A DNA stretch of 64,000 nt from Paracyclopina nana (lineage: Eukaryota; Arthropoda; Copepoda; Cyclopoida; Cyclopettidae), in contig JAGUCH010000005.1 in assembly GCA_019096065.1 (NCBI GenBank), forward strand, positions 5,394,001-5,458,000, read 5' to 3'. The stretch's first letter is position 1. Each line of letters begins with the position of its first letter. Shown piece after piece: positions 14,101-26,421 of this stretch. The notes below the pieces were generated by a model. That model did no database searches and was not told the DNA's origin. It was given only the letters and a program-made list of their open reading frames with translations. A program made the translations under genes and the position numbers.

Positions 14101-17100
14101 AGGACATGACGAGGGCCCAATGACTAGGGAGGAGACTGGAAGGCATTTCTGGTTGACGCACAGGCTGTCCTCGCCGCAACGGGCTCCCTCAGGGGCGAGG
14201 CCAGGATCGACGTCATTGAGGCCGAGATCGACCAGCGCGGTCCTAAAATATTAAATTAGGTTAATTATTTGCCTCGTAAAGCTTTGCAATTAGAATAATC
14301 AGTTTTGGTTTTGGGATGGCGCCATGTGAGAGTGGGAGAAAAATACCAGAGAGGGATTGTTTTCGCTTTTTATGTGTTTGGCATTTTTGACGGGCGAATG
14401 GCGAAAATAGTGAAGTCTCGTGCGTAACTAATAGTGGCTCCATCTCGCGGACAAATGCTAAACGTGTTTTGTTGTAGACTACATGCTGTAGTGTCATGTG
14501 AAAATCTACACTTAATGCTTTAGTGCACAAAGCATCATACAGAACACAGCACACGAATGATCATATGCAACGAAGTGGATATAGTCTTTTTCTGATGCAC
14601 ATCGAAGCAGAGCTTTCTATTTATACCACTGCGGAAATTAGTGGATGGTCGCGCGTTAATTACCTGCACGGTATGATGCGTCCTCCCGAGTTAATGAAGG
14701 AATGGCTCAAGATGGCGGCGGATTCTGTGCCAAATTCCAGCCTTTCGTTCAAATGTTGACAATGGAGCATACCACAACGAACGTCACTTTCACTACATTG
14801 TATGTACGTATTATTCATACGGTCGTAGCCGCAATTGCCATGCCTGGTTCCCTTCATGTTCTGCTCGTAGCACTGGTTCTCTGACTTCTTCCCAGTTGGC
14901 CCCCAAAGCAGCCTGCACTGATCTGAGTGGGTACGACACGAGCCTTGGTAGCAGAAAGCCGTGCCAACCTTGCAAGGTATACCGTCCACCTTGAACACAT
15001 CTCCAGGACAGCTTTCAGTGGCGCCATTGCAGTATTCGGGCAAATCACACTCGTGTTCTGCGGGCCTGCAGATCGAGCCAGGTGATTTAGGCTGACAGGT
15101 GGAAAAATCACAGCATTCCCCCGTCGCACATGTGGCATTGGCAAATAGGGTGCATGTGTCAGGGTTGCAGCAAGGATTGTCGCAATGGTCCTTAAGGCCA
15201 CAGTCGCATTCCTCGCCAGGCTCGACAAAGCTGTTGCCACAAACTGGAGACTGGAACAGCTTTTCTGGCTTGTTCCTCAAGCAGTAATCCATGCCTGAGC
15301 AAAAAAAGGAAAAAAATGATAATCGTTGGCCAAAATTGTGCGCTTTAAAACACGCAAGGCTGATAAGGCCTTTTTTCCCTCTTACCATGCTCGAAGGCCA
15401 GAGCCAAATATTCCAAGCTGCAGGATGACCAAAAGGTCGGTTTCATGGTGGAACTGGCAGGTGCCATAATGCACCTGTCATCGGGACACTCGCACTCCTC
15501 CTTGTCGTGGTCCATCCCGAAATTGTGGCCCATCTCATGTGCGACTGTGGTGGCCACCAGGCCAACCACATCAGAGTGCCACATGTTCACCCCACCAGAA
15601 AATTCGTAGGTGCAAATGGGGCCTTTGAGAGCCTTGCCAACGACTCCACCCTCGAATTGGATTCCTGTGAGGAGTTGAGCATTGTCATTGGGGTGCTCCT
15701 TCACCAGTCGTTCCTTTCTGTAGTGCAGGAAGTTTTTCAGGGTGGTATCTCCATCAGTGGAGAGTTGGATCTCGTCAAACTCCGTCCATACCACAACACC
15801 CACGAGGGCTATGTAGATGTTGAGCGGTGAGTATAATGCGTTCATGACGTTGGCCACATCCTTGCAAATTCTGTAGACCAGCTCGAGGTTCTTGTCGTGC
15901 TCCACGTACTCTTGGTGGTCCACGACCAAAACGAGCTCCACGTATCTGGACCTCTTGTCAGAGTTCCAAGGTCCTCGTAAACCTGCAGGGACAGGCTTCT
16001 TGCCTCCTCCTGCTGCCTCCACATTATGTGCAATTTTGCCATCAAAATCTTCTTCTGCTGCTGCTGTTTTCAGGCCATTTTCCACCCTGCTGTCAGAATT
16101 GGCAGGTGAGGAGATATCTCTTTTCAGCCTTATTTTGGGAGCTGGGTCTTTGTAGCCACAGGTGAAATTTTGGGACACTTGGTCTTTGTGCTGGTAGAGA
16201 AAGTATTGAGATTCTTGGTGGTGGTGGTGGTGGAGATGCCAAAGCTCATGACCATCGTTAAAAACGCCATGAATGGATGAATTGCAGGTTGAAATGGCAG
16301 CCCATGTGTGCTGCTTTTGGCCCTTGATGTGGCCTTTGTAGTGACAGAGATCTGCTGGCTGAAGCCTGGGCCTTTCAATCACATGCTGGCCCTGAAAATG
16401 AGGCAAAAAACGATTTTGATTGATCATGCCTAAATTAAAATTGCATGGGGCAAAAAACGAATCAAAGAGCAACTACGCCCAAATGAACAAAAATTCTTGC
16501 TTTTAAAAATGTGAAAAAGCATTTGCAACCCCCCTGCTCAGGTTGTAAAACAGCTTTTTTGCATTGGGCTTGAAAATCTCCAAAATAGTTCACAGCCCAT
16601 AAAAATTCCAACGTCGTGTTCACTTACAAGATTTCCCCCAAAAATAGGAAAACAACAACTGTGAAGCATTTTATATAGTACGTGTACATGGGCAGAACCA
16701 ATTTACTCGATTTGGCATCTGGGTCTCATTTGGCAAAAGTCCATTTGGAAAATTGATCAAATCAGCATTTTTTCCCCTCATGCTTGCACAGGATGATGAA
16801 CTGCTCCACTGTTCAAGTACAGTTTATGCAAGCTATTTTTAAATGTCATCACTATTTACTCTAGAAGCTCAGCAGGCAAAAATCAATTTTGGCTTAATTT
16901 TGTTAGCAAAAAAATGGAGTGGAAGGCAAAAAATCAGAGTGCTACTTCAAAACTGTGGTGTACTACATTCAGGGTGTGGCATATTTTACATATGTCAGTT
17001 TGACTCTAAAAGCAACACAAACGCCATAAGCATGAGAAAAACTACTAGTACTACTACAACAAAAAGCTCTTTTATCAGGGCAATGAGATCTGTGAAAATA

Positions 17101-18601
17101 CCCGCAGCACTCTTTTTTTACTTTGCCCCATGACGATTGCAATGCTGGCAACAGAGCTATAGATCAAGTGTCTGGAAATATCGAATTTCTCAAAACACGC
17201 GTAGTAAGTATATAGAACAACGTTGACTTTTGTCAAGCCTAAAAGACAGTGTCTGTCTTCTTGGTGTCACATACAATATTTATCAAAATTCAGCGTTTCA
17301 TTAATCACAGCTAAAATACACTAGGACAGCAAAAAAATGTTCTATACACTACCAAGTACATGTTTTGATACTGTGTACAATAAGAAAGCACCTATTATAG
17401 GCTAGTAATGCTATGATGTAAGTGAAAGTTGTATACAATGAGCAAATAAGAGCTTAGTGCTACAAAAGTGTATAGATTGAGCCGCACCGAGGGAAAACAG
17501 CTTTTTTCCCCCCTAGCTACCTCATTTAGGGACCCTGATGAGTGACTTACCCTACTTTTTCGAGCCTATACAAAGTTTGCCAATGTCGGCTGATTTGCCA
17601 AAAGGCTGACCTCTACCAAAGTACTACACTTCTTTTGACACGTGAACAAGAAATGCTTTCACCCAGATGGCATAATAAGATATATTATTGGGAATATAAA
17701 TCGATTTTGCCACTATGTAGTATGTGTAAAGTGGGTCTACAAAAAGTAACCAATCAGCAATGCAGCAGTGCAGGCACAAAAAGCCCCAATTGGGCACGAA
17801 TCAGTCACATTGCTTGCTATAAGGCTACTTCTGCAAATTAGCCAACATCTTCACTTTCTTCTGAGCTGGCACAAAATAAACGAAGATTTATACTATTGCT
17901 GTGAGAACTGGAAAATGCTGCCAAAGCAGCTTGGTCCAGTAGCTAATAAATAAGAGTCGATTTAGACTCTCCACGCTTCAACAACTTCCTTTTCAAAGAG
18001 CTTCTTTTGAACGTTTTGCGAAAGGAAAGCCTGTTTTCCTTAGGTAACGCACACGAATGCTTAAGAAGCATACCAGACATCCTCTCCCTTGAGGCCTTAA
18101 TAAAAGCTTTATCCTATATACTGTCTTCTACAACACAGCAATCTACAATGCGCCTGTTTACATCCAGAAACTAATGGGAGCCTTTATTTGGCCTTTTTTA
18201 CGACCCAAATCTCCAGTCATGCCAATCTTCTGCTTTATTCTAATCTATATATGCTGAGCTTTCTAACTTATTACATACACAAAAAAATATCACAGCCACT
18301 TGACATGGCTCTGTGATAGCAAAAAAGGCCTCACCTCTTTGTGGTACTTTTGGAAATAACGATGTGGTAACAAATCACGGTTCAACTGGAGATCGAGGGT
18401 GAATAACAGTGTGTGGTTTGTGGCCTCGAGGATCTCGAGGCTGAGGCTGTCCAGATGTTGCTCATCAGGGAAGTTGTCTCTTAAGCGCACTTTGACCTCC
18501 AAATGGGTATGGAAGTCTTTTGAGGGGCCTCTGGCTGAGCCGACCTCGACGAGGACGAGGCCTAACGAGGCCGCAATCACGAGAAAAAGGCCGTTTGTCA
18601 T
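11128..18601 (-). CDS. Meltrin-type ADAM metalloprotease-disintegrin
   Basis: Four exons: 18335-18601, 15386-16391, 14664-15294, 11128-14242; phases 0, 1 and 2 all close; 1672 residues. Order: signal peptide (1 to about 23); reprolysin propeptide with DLCHYKGHIKG; possible cysteine switch Cys168 (FTCGYKD); furin-type site RLKR (177-180); metalloprotease domain from RYVELVLVVDH with the complete zinc site HEMGHNFGMDH (374-384) and Met-turn CIMA; disintegrin domain (about 439-525) with the loop around HECDLPEYC; cysteine-rich region; EGF-like module ending CHCDVGFAPPLC; transmembrane helix about 733-753; then a tail of about 920 residues. The tail is Ser/Thr/Ala/Pro-rich with proline clusters such as KKPPPLPAKP and PPPRPPPQRP, typical SH3-domain targets. 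The protease looks active. Known roles of the ADAM12/19/meltrin group: ectodomain shedding and cell fusion or adhesion. The whole EGF-membrane-tail part lies in one 3.1-kb exon. The start at 18601 was chosen because it opens directly into the signal peptide, although the frame stays open upstream. Confidence 0.95.
14310..14430. repeat. Dispersed diverged repeat, copy 1 (ADAM intron)
   Basis: This stretch shares AAATACCAGA, GGCATTTTTGA, GGGCGAATGGCGAAAA and a CGTAACT-like end, in the same order, with 49715-49830. It lies in the intron between ADAM exons 3 and 4. Its class is unknown; identity is moderate. Confidence 0.45.
16392..18334. other. ADAM intron 1, no other gene seen
   Basis: 1.94-kb intron between the signal-peptide exon and the propeptide/protease exon. 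Short frames only. At 18288-18318 a 31-nt imperfect hairpin (arms TATCACAG and CTGTGATA, loop CTTGACA) sits 13 bases from the exon 1 donor. Confidence 0.6.
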
Positions 18602-21600
18602 GGTGAGCGCACCATTGTAAATGTGCAATGTTTTTGAACCGCTCCCTGTGGTCGGAAGCCGACTGACGACAGAGACGAGAGAAGCTCTTGGTTGGCCCGG
18701 ACAGACATTTCCTACACAGGGTGGCCAGAAATGGGGAAAAGTTGGAAAAACAGCCAAAATCCGATCTACATGTGTGGCCACTTTCTCGTTTGTTCAATGC
18801 AAAAGACCGTTTTTCCTTTTTGATGCCAGACGCATTTGATTACCTATTTGTGGTATTCTTACTGAGTAGCATTTATTTTTTACGATGCGCGCGCGCGCGC
18901 GTAGTGGCTATTTAGTGGCTAATGACTCATCTCCTTTTTATTATAGGTATAGACGAGCGGAAACTACTGAAGGTTTCCTAATTGGAACCTTTGTGTAAAA
19001 TGTGTAAACTTGAGTGAATGGCCACCAAGTTTATTTGGGCACTAATCATGTGTAATGGATAGTGTGTGCAAATGACAGCTTTTTTTTGCTGAATACAGAA
19101 TTCTTGTGCAAACAACAAAACCGAATAATGGAAACTTTTATCAAATGCATCATTGCATGACATGACGCAGTGCATGATTTTCCATCCTGCCTCATTTCAT
19201 CCAGATTTTTATCAGCACAATAGTTTAAACGCAGTGGCCACAAAAAACAAGCTTATCCCAGGTAGAGAATCTTTTTCAAAGTGCGATTCTTCCATTTGAT
19301 ACACGCGTTGAACCTATAGAACTTCTTTGATGGATGAGTCACATGAGTTTGTGCCAAAGATGCCGAGTCTGGTAACACTGCCAAATAAGTTGAGCCTTCG
19401 TTGCGTGGAAAGTCGCAGCTGCTGCTGCTGTAGACTAGGAAATTTGCGCGCTATTGATGTTGTACGGGACTGTGCGGCTTGCTACATTTATAGTTGTAGT
19501 ATACTACGCGCATTTCCCATTTCCCCTTTTAGACATATCTTCATTCTCCATGGCCTGCACCCCTTTTTGCCCCAAAATACCGCGGTCCTCTGAAAGCATC
19601 CGCACCTTCATTTTTTTCTGTCTTATTTTGATCTTGACCGCTTTCTCCCTTTACTTCCCTTAACAATGTGAATGATTGATGGAACCACCATCATACATAT
19701 TGCACATTGCTTAATGACTAAATTGGGGAGACAAACACTCGTAGAAATAACAGTTACATTATGTTATACATTTTCATCCCTCTCTTCAGCTTTTGATGAT
19801 TATTGGAAGAACACGTGGGCGCGGAAGAATAATGGAAGAATCCTAAGAAAAACAACCCAGGGGTTTCTTCGCCCATTTTGGATTGATTAAAAGTGATTCG
19901 AGTCCATTTAAATTTTGGCAGCTGAAAGGCAAATTTGTCTGCTAGGAAAAAACAAGTCATTAAAGGAGCCTATTTTGATGCAGAGAGACCAAAAGTAAAT
20001 TACCTACTTTGCTACACCTGGATGCATTTATTCATTTTTGGCCATTTACCTCCAGTAATGTACAAAATGAGAACTTTAAGTGTGCAATATGGCAGAAGAA
20101 TCGAGAAATCCTGCATTCTTCTTCAAAATGATAAGGAAAATTCTTTGGCTGTCTCATTAGAATAACGTGTTGTGTCTGTACATTGTAGCAGTGTTATCTT
20201 CCTTTGCACATTATGGTAAGATCGATTCTTTCCGTTTTACGGATCAGCCAAGAGAGCCGCGCCACTGACTGTGCTAGAAGAGTTGGATACCGTGAAAAAT
20301 TGGTGTAATGAAGAATTCCAACAGTTTCATCATAATCCCATCATTTCATTCCTATGTCCATTCTCTGTTCTTAGAATTCTAAATTACTGTGCAACTCAAT
20401 TCTACGTCCGTTGATCTAATCAAGCATCGAATTGTGGGTTTCTGTCCAACTTCTTTCAGCCACACCTGCCATTGATCAGTGCAGCAGCGTCTAAACTTCT
20501 GCAGTTTCAGAGTACTGCAAACCGAGAGTAGCTGAATAAAAACCTCATGGCACAGCGCAACATTAGCATAAAAGTCACGCAACCTTCTTTTAAAAATTGT
20601 GTACTAAATAACTGACAAATTGTATTACTTATGTAGTTAGAGATTCTTAGAAATTGGTTAAATTTCCTGAAATTATCACATTATTTTACTCAACATTCAT
20701 CATTGAGCAAATAAAAAATGCAGCCTTTGATACATTATTGGCAACTTTTCATTGCTAGTTTTGTAATGTTAATATAATTTTTCATTATTTTATTCAGAGC
20801 TATTTAAAGTTTGCAAGACTCCACTGTGAGGTACAAGGAATTTGTTTGGTTTGAGAACACATAAAAGTACAGTGGTATGCATAGCAAGCCTTCCTCAAGC
20901 AGAAAAGATCAATCCTTCATGGAATGCCAAGGGAATGAGGAATGCACATGGTTAAAGAACCAAACTCCATCCTTTTCAACACCAAAACATTATGAAGCCT
21001 ACAAGAAAGCAATGTGAACTTTTTATCAGGGTAAAAAAATTGTCCACTTGCAATTCTCTCTATGAGTGAGCCTAATTTTAGTTCCTTATAACTGGAAGAT
21101 CTTAAGCCCAATTATGAAAAGTATTTGGCTTGTCAAGTAGTTCAAGCAATTGTGAGCCCATACATGATTTTCCTAGTGATGCATAAGGCCCCTCAAGTTC
21201 ATAAGAAATAGATATGCATTGGTGGCTGGATGTGGTGAAGATTCATCAGGCTCAGAAATGAAATATGGGATTTGAAAACACGCTCTTAGATAAAAGGTAA
21301 AATATCAAACCTGCTTTAAAGAAACCAAAACTAGGTAAAGGCGTCCATAAATGGACAGCGGAGGGCGGGCCTACAGAAATATTTGAAAGTAGCCCTTTAT
21401 TTAAATAACAAAATGGAAAGCATGCTTCATATCACAAAGCTTTTTCCTTCAGCAACCTTCACTTTTAAATGGAGCTGAGTCACACTATGTGTAGTTGCTA
21501 GTTCAACTTTGTTATAAGAGAGAGCGGCAATCTTCCAATCCACATTTCTGAGCAGATTGCAAAGGTTGAAACTAGTCAAAGTCATAGGTGGTGCAATTTT

Positions 21601-21780
21601 TAGGATTTTTAGGACAATTTTTCTGTCACTCCACCTCGCCAAGTAAATAAGTTCGACCTTTGCAAATTTTGGAGGGCTCGTGTAGATCTCAGCTAGCCAA
21701 GATTGCCGCTCTCTCTGATATTCAGTTGAACTAGTAGTTGCACTCAGGTTCAAATATGCTAATATTAAGAAGACCTGTGT
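18602..21780. other. ADAM 5' flank and intergenic DNA
   Basis: Expected to hold the ADAM promoter and 5' UTR. A run of alternating G and C lies at about 18887-18901. Otherwise AT-rich with short unsupported frames. A half-copy of the GC-rich hairpin motif (GGAGGGCGGGCC) is present near 21360. Confidence 0.5.
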
Positions 21781-21784
21781 CCTA

Positions 21785-23060
21785 TGCATGGAAAAACTGA
21801 GACAAACTCAGACCAGGACCAACTGTTTGCTAGAACCAGGACCAACTATTGGGTGGCCATGCTTGGATCAACTAGGACATACTGTCCTTAGATAGACTGC
21901 AACATATTGTCCTTGATAGACAGACATAACTCATAGTCCCTGGATCAACTTTGAAGATAAACAGTCCTTGGATCAATGAAACGGATAGTCCTTGGATAGA
22001 CTAGTATGACCTAGCAGGACCTGGGACAAGTATAACAAACTGTGACTGGATAGCCTGATTGTCCCTGCACCAAAAAATGGATCGTACTTGGATTGAAAGC
22101 TAGAACGTTTTGTATGTACATTGTTAGAATGCAGCAACAAACTGTCCCTGGATTGACAAAAACATACTGTCCTTGGATAGACTTGCAGAGCAGACTATCC
22201 TTGGATAGACTGGCAAAAGAGACTACCATTGCTGGAGAAAGTGCTCAGCTACTGAATTTTGACTCTTACAGCAAAAGTATAGCTAGATTTGAGACAGTAT
22301 TTGAATGCTTATTGATGGCATGAGTTTCTGCTTGGCTTGAAAGCTTGAGCTACAACAGCACAAAGCTTGGGATTGCTTGAACCAAATTTTGAAAAGCTTG
22401 AAAGTTGAAAAAGCTTATTTAAATACGATCACTTTATCACCATTTTTTCCTTTATGTATAATAGTGAAAAGTTTGAGAAAAGCTTGAAAAGTGAAATTTT
22501 CAGTCGATCCAAGGCTGACTAGTCATGTTGATGCACATACTGTCCGTCTTTTGTCTATCCAAACATAATTTGTTTGTCGATCCAAAAACTATGTTGTCAT
22601 AGTTGATTCAAGAACAATTTGTCCAGTCAATTCAAGTACAGTTGCACAGTGGTTCAAAATGCCGCTTTCATGCTCATCCCAAAAAAGTCGCGAATTTGAC
22701 ATGGCACCTTTTTCTTATAAGCCATTGGAGGGAAAAACTTTTTCGCTAGATGGCGCTTTTTGGGTGGGCAAGTATATTTGGAAAGACTGTAGCACGTGAA
22801 ACTTGTCACGTGATCAGGAGCGGCAGTTTGATTGGCTCATCAGCAAAGCCAGGTTAGAAAAAAAACAGTTTCAGCAATGAAAAGGTTATCTGTAAAATTA
22901 GTTGATCCAAGAACGATTTGTTTTGTCCATGAGAGGCCGATTTGTTGTAGTCTATCCATGGACAATCCATTGTGGATCCAAGGGTAGGAGTCCCAACTGT
23001 CCACATGGACTGACTAGTGTCTTTGATCACAATGCTGATCATGACCAACTGAAAGACCAA
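21785..23060. repeat. Degenerate repeats in opposed orientation
   Basis: From about 21790 to 22215 variants of TGTCCTTGGATAGACT and CCTGGATCAACT recur every 25-40 bases. From about 22505 to 23010 their reverse complements recur (GTCTATCCA, GTTGATCCAAGAAC). The two sets flank a unique middle of about 280 bp, so this looks like an old foldback element whose inverted arms are made of short repeats. Ends are not clear. Confidence 0.5.
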
Positions 23061-23496
23061 GTAATAGATTAGTCAGTTCTTGGACCTGGCTGCCCAAAAT
23101 CTACCTATGTCCTGGTAAATCTATGTCAGTCATAGCTATCCAAGTAATCCATTGCTGCTCAAGTCAGCTATGGTTTCCAATGTCAGAAATGGTGACTCAA
23201 GTCACTCCTTAAGTGGCTGCACAAGGTAAAGCTTATTAAGGCTTGGCTACCCAAGTCAGTCCTAAGTAGTTTGTGTTTTACCAAGTCAGCCCAAGCTAGT
23301 TAAGTCACAAGTCAGTTCTTCTTGCTGGGGCAAATTTAAGTCAGCCATGGTTACACAATTTAGCCCCAACTTAGTCTGTTAGAATACCAGAATAGTAGTT
23401 GGTCCCTGTCATTCTATGGTCTGGGTCAGTCATACCAGTAGGCCATGTTCCGGAAATGTTTTGTTGGTCATGATCTGGGTCCTTCTTTTGGAAGTC

Positions 23497-23513
23497 GGGC
23501 CGAAGGCCTGCCC
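23497..23513. repeat. GC-rich hairpin, GAA loop
   Basis: GGGCC-GAA-GGCCTGCCC. One of four related hairpins between 23.5 and 25.4 kb in otherwise AT-rich DNA, probably the end of a degraded SINE copy. Confidence 0.5.
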
Positions 23514-23679
23514 TCAACATTTTGCTGAAACTGCACAAGTGGCCGTAGGCCTATGTGCTGAATGTGGTAGCATTTCTTTTTCCAAAGAGGGGATTTGAAA
23601 CTTATCTCAAAAAACTCAAACTGCAATATGTATCGTTCTTGGATCAACTACTTCTACAGTCCCTACCACCCCTGAGGAT

Positions 23680-23700
23680 GGGCGGGTCTTCGGCCCGCTC
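23680..23700. repeat. GC-rich hairpin, TTC loop
   Basis: GGGCGGGTC, loop TTC, GGCCCGCTC. Related to the hairpin that ends the SINE at 25304-25330. Confidence 0.5.
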
Positions 23701-23794
23701 CCACTTACACTGTTTGAATATTGCTCTTCTTAAAATTTCATTACAAAAAGCATATAATATCAAACAAGAGGCATCAGATATACAAAGGGTGCCA

Positions 23795-24389
23795 TCACTA
23801 AGGCCTAAAATGTGGTGAGTTTTAGGATCTAAAATACAGGTGGGTTTTTAAGACTTAAAAAAATGGGTTTTAAAGCCTACACTTTTTTGGATTTGGGTAC
23901 TAAGATGTAAGTTGAAAAATTGTTTTGAGCTGTACCTGGGTTTCAAGATCTAAAGAATGAGATTTTAAGATCTAATAGCTTCAAAACTGACAGTGACAAG
24001 AAATTGAAGTTTTCACAATATATTTTGGTTACTGGAAAGCACATATTATCAGCTCACAAAATATCCTTTTATACTTTACTGGCTCTTCACGTTTCGAAGA
24101 GAAAATACATATTTATGGAATAAATTAAAACATGAAGTTCCTGCAAGTTTTCTATTGAAAGTCACTTTTCCAAACTTAAAGGTCTTTAAAAACCATGCGA
24201 CTGGATTTTAAAAACTAGAAAAAAAACAATGTAGATCTTAAAACTCATAAGGTTAGATGTTAACATCCATAAATTAGGCTTTAGCATCCAAACCTTAAGA
24301 TCTTAAGACCCAGAGCCAAATAAGTGTAGACTTTAAAGCCCACCATAATTTTAGATCCTAAAACCTACCCCTATTTTAGGCCTTAGTGA
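23795..24389. mobile_element. Foldback/MITE-like element with long inverted arms
   Basis: 595 bp. The ends are perfect 17-bp inverted repeats, TCACTAAGGCCTAAAAT at 23795 and its reverse complement ending at 24389. Similarity continues inward for about 180-200 bp on each side, including GGTTTTAGGATCTAAAA-like blocks, AAAGYCTACACTT, and recurring AAGATCTAA/TTAGATCTT motifs. No coding capacity and no clear target duplication. Confidence 0.7.
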
Positions 24390-24429
24390 CTTCTCCCAAG
24401 GAATCATGGTGGGTCTTTGGTTTTTGTAG

Positions 24430-24500
24430 TTTCCAGTTTCAAACAGGGGAGCAACATAAGTCACAGTGAAATGTAAAGGGCGGGCTGAAGGCCCGCCCTT
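24430..24500 (+). mobile_element. 5'-truncated SINE copy with terminal hairpin
   Basis: The segment TCAAACAGGGGAGCAACATAA through GTCACAGTGAAATG and a GC-rich hairpin (24476-24500) aligns over about 70 bp with the 3' end of the fuller SINE at 25270-25332. The hairpin loop here is GAA rather than TTC although the flanking sequence is in the same orientation. Confidence 0.6.
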
Positions 24501-25100
24501 CACTTAAGTGCCTGTTCACTTGCATATTATGACTGTTATTTTGTCAATATACTGGAGAGAATACTGAAAACTGAGAAATTTAATGTTGGTGATGGATGGC
24601 TTTTGGCAGCAAAAGACCAATTCCAAAGTCAAAATCTGAAAAATGATTTTATAGATACCAGATATTTGCAAACATCAGCATAATGTCGCACATAATTTTG
24701 CTAATATTATTGCAGGTGAACAAGGCCTTAGACTTTTGAAAAAGATGTGCAGATCATAAACACTGACTGTGATCTAACTATGAAAATATGTTTTCTGTAA
24801 ATAGAAAGTGTCCATTCATAGATCAGCTTTACTAGCACGTCCACTACTATGATCTAAATATTAGCAAAAAATGTCCATTTATCCATCACAAAGATCAGTG
24901 ATCTTTACAATCTTTATTATCTATACTAGTATATCAAAAGAGCACACATCCAGCCAAGAGGCCAATCCTTATATGAGTCAAACATTTTTTCTGTATTTAT
25001 CTGGATTACAAATAGAGGAGGATTCAAGTCAAGACAAAATGACATTTTTTTCAAATTTCAAAAAGTGTTCAATATGTAAGAAAAAAATTTATTTCATATG

Positions 25101-25332
25101 AAGGACCCTCGGTGGCTCATTGGTAGAACGCTGGACTTGTACTCTGAGTGATGTGGGTTCAAACCCCAGGCATGGCATGTGTACTTTTTCTCATTTTTTC
25201 TGTGAGAGGAAGTGTATTCGGTACAATATTCATATCCTTATCGATATCCTGGTCCCATTTCCTGGTGTCAAACAGGGGAGCGACATAGGTCACAGCGAAA
25301 TGTGGAGGGCGGGCCTTCGGCCCGCCCTCCAA
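25101..25332 (+). mobile_element. tRNA-derived SINE with GC-rich terminal hairpin
   Basis: The head has an RNA polymerase III A box (TGGCTCATTGG, 25113-25123) and B box (GGTTCAAACCC, 25156-25166) spaced as in a tRNA; the anticodon loop could read TGT (Thr). The acceptor arms do not pair, so this is not a working tRNA gene. A body of about 100 bp follows, and the 3' end is a perfect 11-bp stem (25304-25330) with central TTC. The 3' 70 bp is repeated at 24430-24500, which supports a dispersed family. Confidence 0.7.
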
Positions 25333-25938
25333 TAATATTTGTTTTTAGGGCAAAATATGCCTTATTTGATAACAAGCAATTTAGGAAAGTTGAAGGAAAT
25401 ACTTCATTTTCATTTCAGAGGAGCTGGCCCAAATAGTTGAGGCACAGTTACACTAAAAGATGTTTGCCATATAGTAGCAATCTGAGTTTATTTCTAATTT
25501 TGATGTATAATAGTAGATGATCAATAGCGACACTGTACTACATTTGTGTATGGCAATTTTATTTAAGAAAAAAGTTATTGAATTTTGCTGGAGGAAGATG
25601 CTTCTCAAAAAAGGCATGGATTCTGTAAGCTAACATAGTACACTATTTTTAAACAATTAAACTGTATATTTGGGCAAAAACAAGTGGCATGGTCAATTTG
25701 CAATTATTGTTAGGCTGGCTTCAGCTTGCTAACATTTCCTCTTGTCCTGCGCAGAGATTCATTTCTCAAAGAGCTTCAACAGACTGGAATTAAAATATAT
25801 TTCAATTTTCAGTTGTTGCAAATGTAGCGCAAAACTTTGCCTCCACCTCAAAATTGTAAGAGCTAGTTTACAATGACTGAAAATTCAGCTGAATGATTGG
25901 TATTTAGTAGGACTCAGTAATTTTTGAACAGGTTAGCT

Positions 25939-26421
25939 CTACTTCCCGCCCCAGGCTGAGAAAGCGGCTCGGGCAGGGCGAATAACTTTGATGGCTGAGT
26001 CGGCTGAGTTACGGCGTGACCGGGCTTCCAGCTTGGCTTTGATGATGTCGGCCAAGTCGCGTTTTCCTCCCCAAGCACTGAAAGAATTGCCTCTGGTTTG
26101 GCGGTCAAAATGATCCAGATGGTCCCGTTTTCCTCCCCAAGAGCTGAATGGAGCCCTTTTCTCCTCGATCTCTGTAAAAAGTTCATCCATATTTTTGGCG
26201 CCCATTTTGGCCATTTCGCTCTCTTGCATGACTATGATTAGAGCCCTCAAAAAGTCCCTTGGGTCAATTTTTGGTGGGGGGCCAAACTCGAGTTCCAGTG
26301 ACCTTTGCACCCATTCAGGCTGATTTTGGCTGATCAGTGGAGAAGCAGAAGCGAGGCTCGACAAAGCCAAAATGGCAAGGAAAGCGGAGAAGAACCAGAA
26401 GATGCTGTTTCGACTCGACAT
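25939..26421 (-). CDS. Lk: Kinin (leucokinin-type) neuropeptide precursor
   Basis: 160 residues in one coding exon. The signal peptide runs 1 to about 26 (hydrophobic FWFFSAFLAILALSSLASA). Three amidated kinins with the family ending F-x-x-W-G-amide follow: APFSSWG (90-96) between KR and GKR; GNSFSAWG (111-118) after RQTR and before GKR; AAFSAWG (152-158) after RPAR and before a terminal Gly-Lys. The extra Gly after each WG is the amide donor. Known family role: myotropic and diuretic hormones acting on kinin GPCRs. Only three copies are present and the last ends the protein exactly at its processing signal. A splice acceptor (TATTTCCAG) lies just upstream of the ATG, so an untranslated first exon is likely. 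Allatostatin B is excluded because the W-x6-W pattern is absent. Confidence 0.93.
   Translation of the reverse strand: MSSRNSIFWFFSAFLAILALSSLASASPLISQNQPEWVQRSLELEFGPPPKIDPRDFLRALIIVMQESEMAKMGAKNMDELFTEIEEKRAPFSSWGGKRDHLDHFDRQTRGNSFSAWGGKRDLADIIKAKLEARSRRNSADSAIKVIRPARAAFSAWGGK

Noticed and set aside
18288-18318. Hairpin carrying the miR-2/13-like seed ATCACAG next to the ADAM exon 1 donor
   Set aside because: The whole hairpin is about 31 nt, too short for a microRNA precursor, and the match to known family members stops soon after the seed. It might influence splicing but nothing shows that.
25104-25176. tRNA gene (possible Thr-TGT)
   Set aside because: The A and B boxes are good but the acceptor and anticodon stems pair poorly and a repeat body follows, so it is a SINE head.
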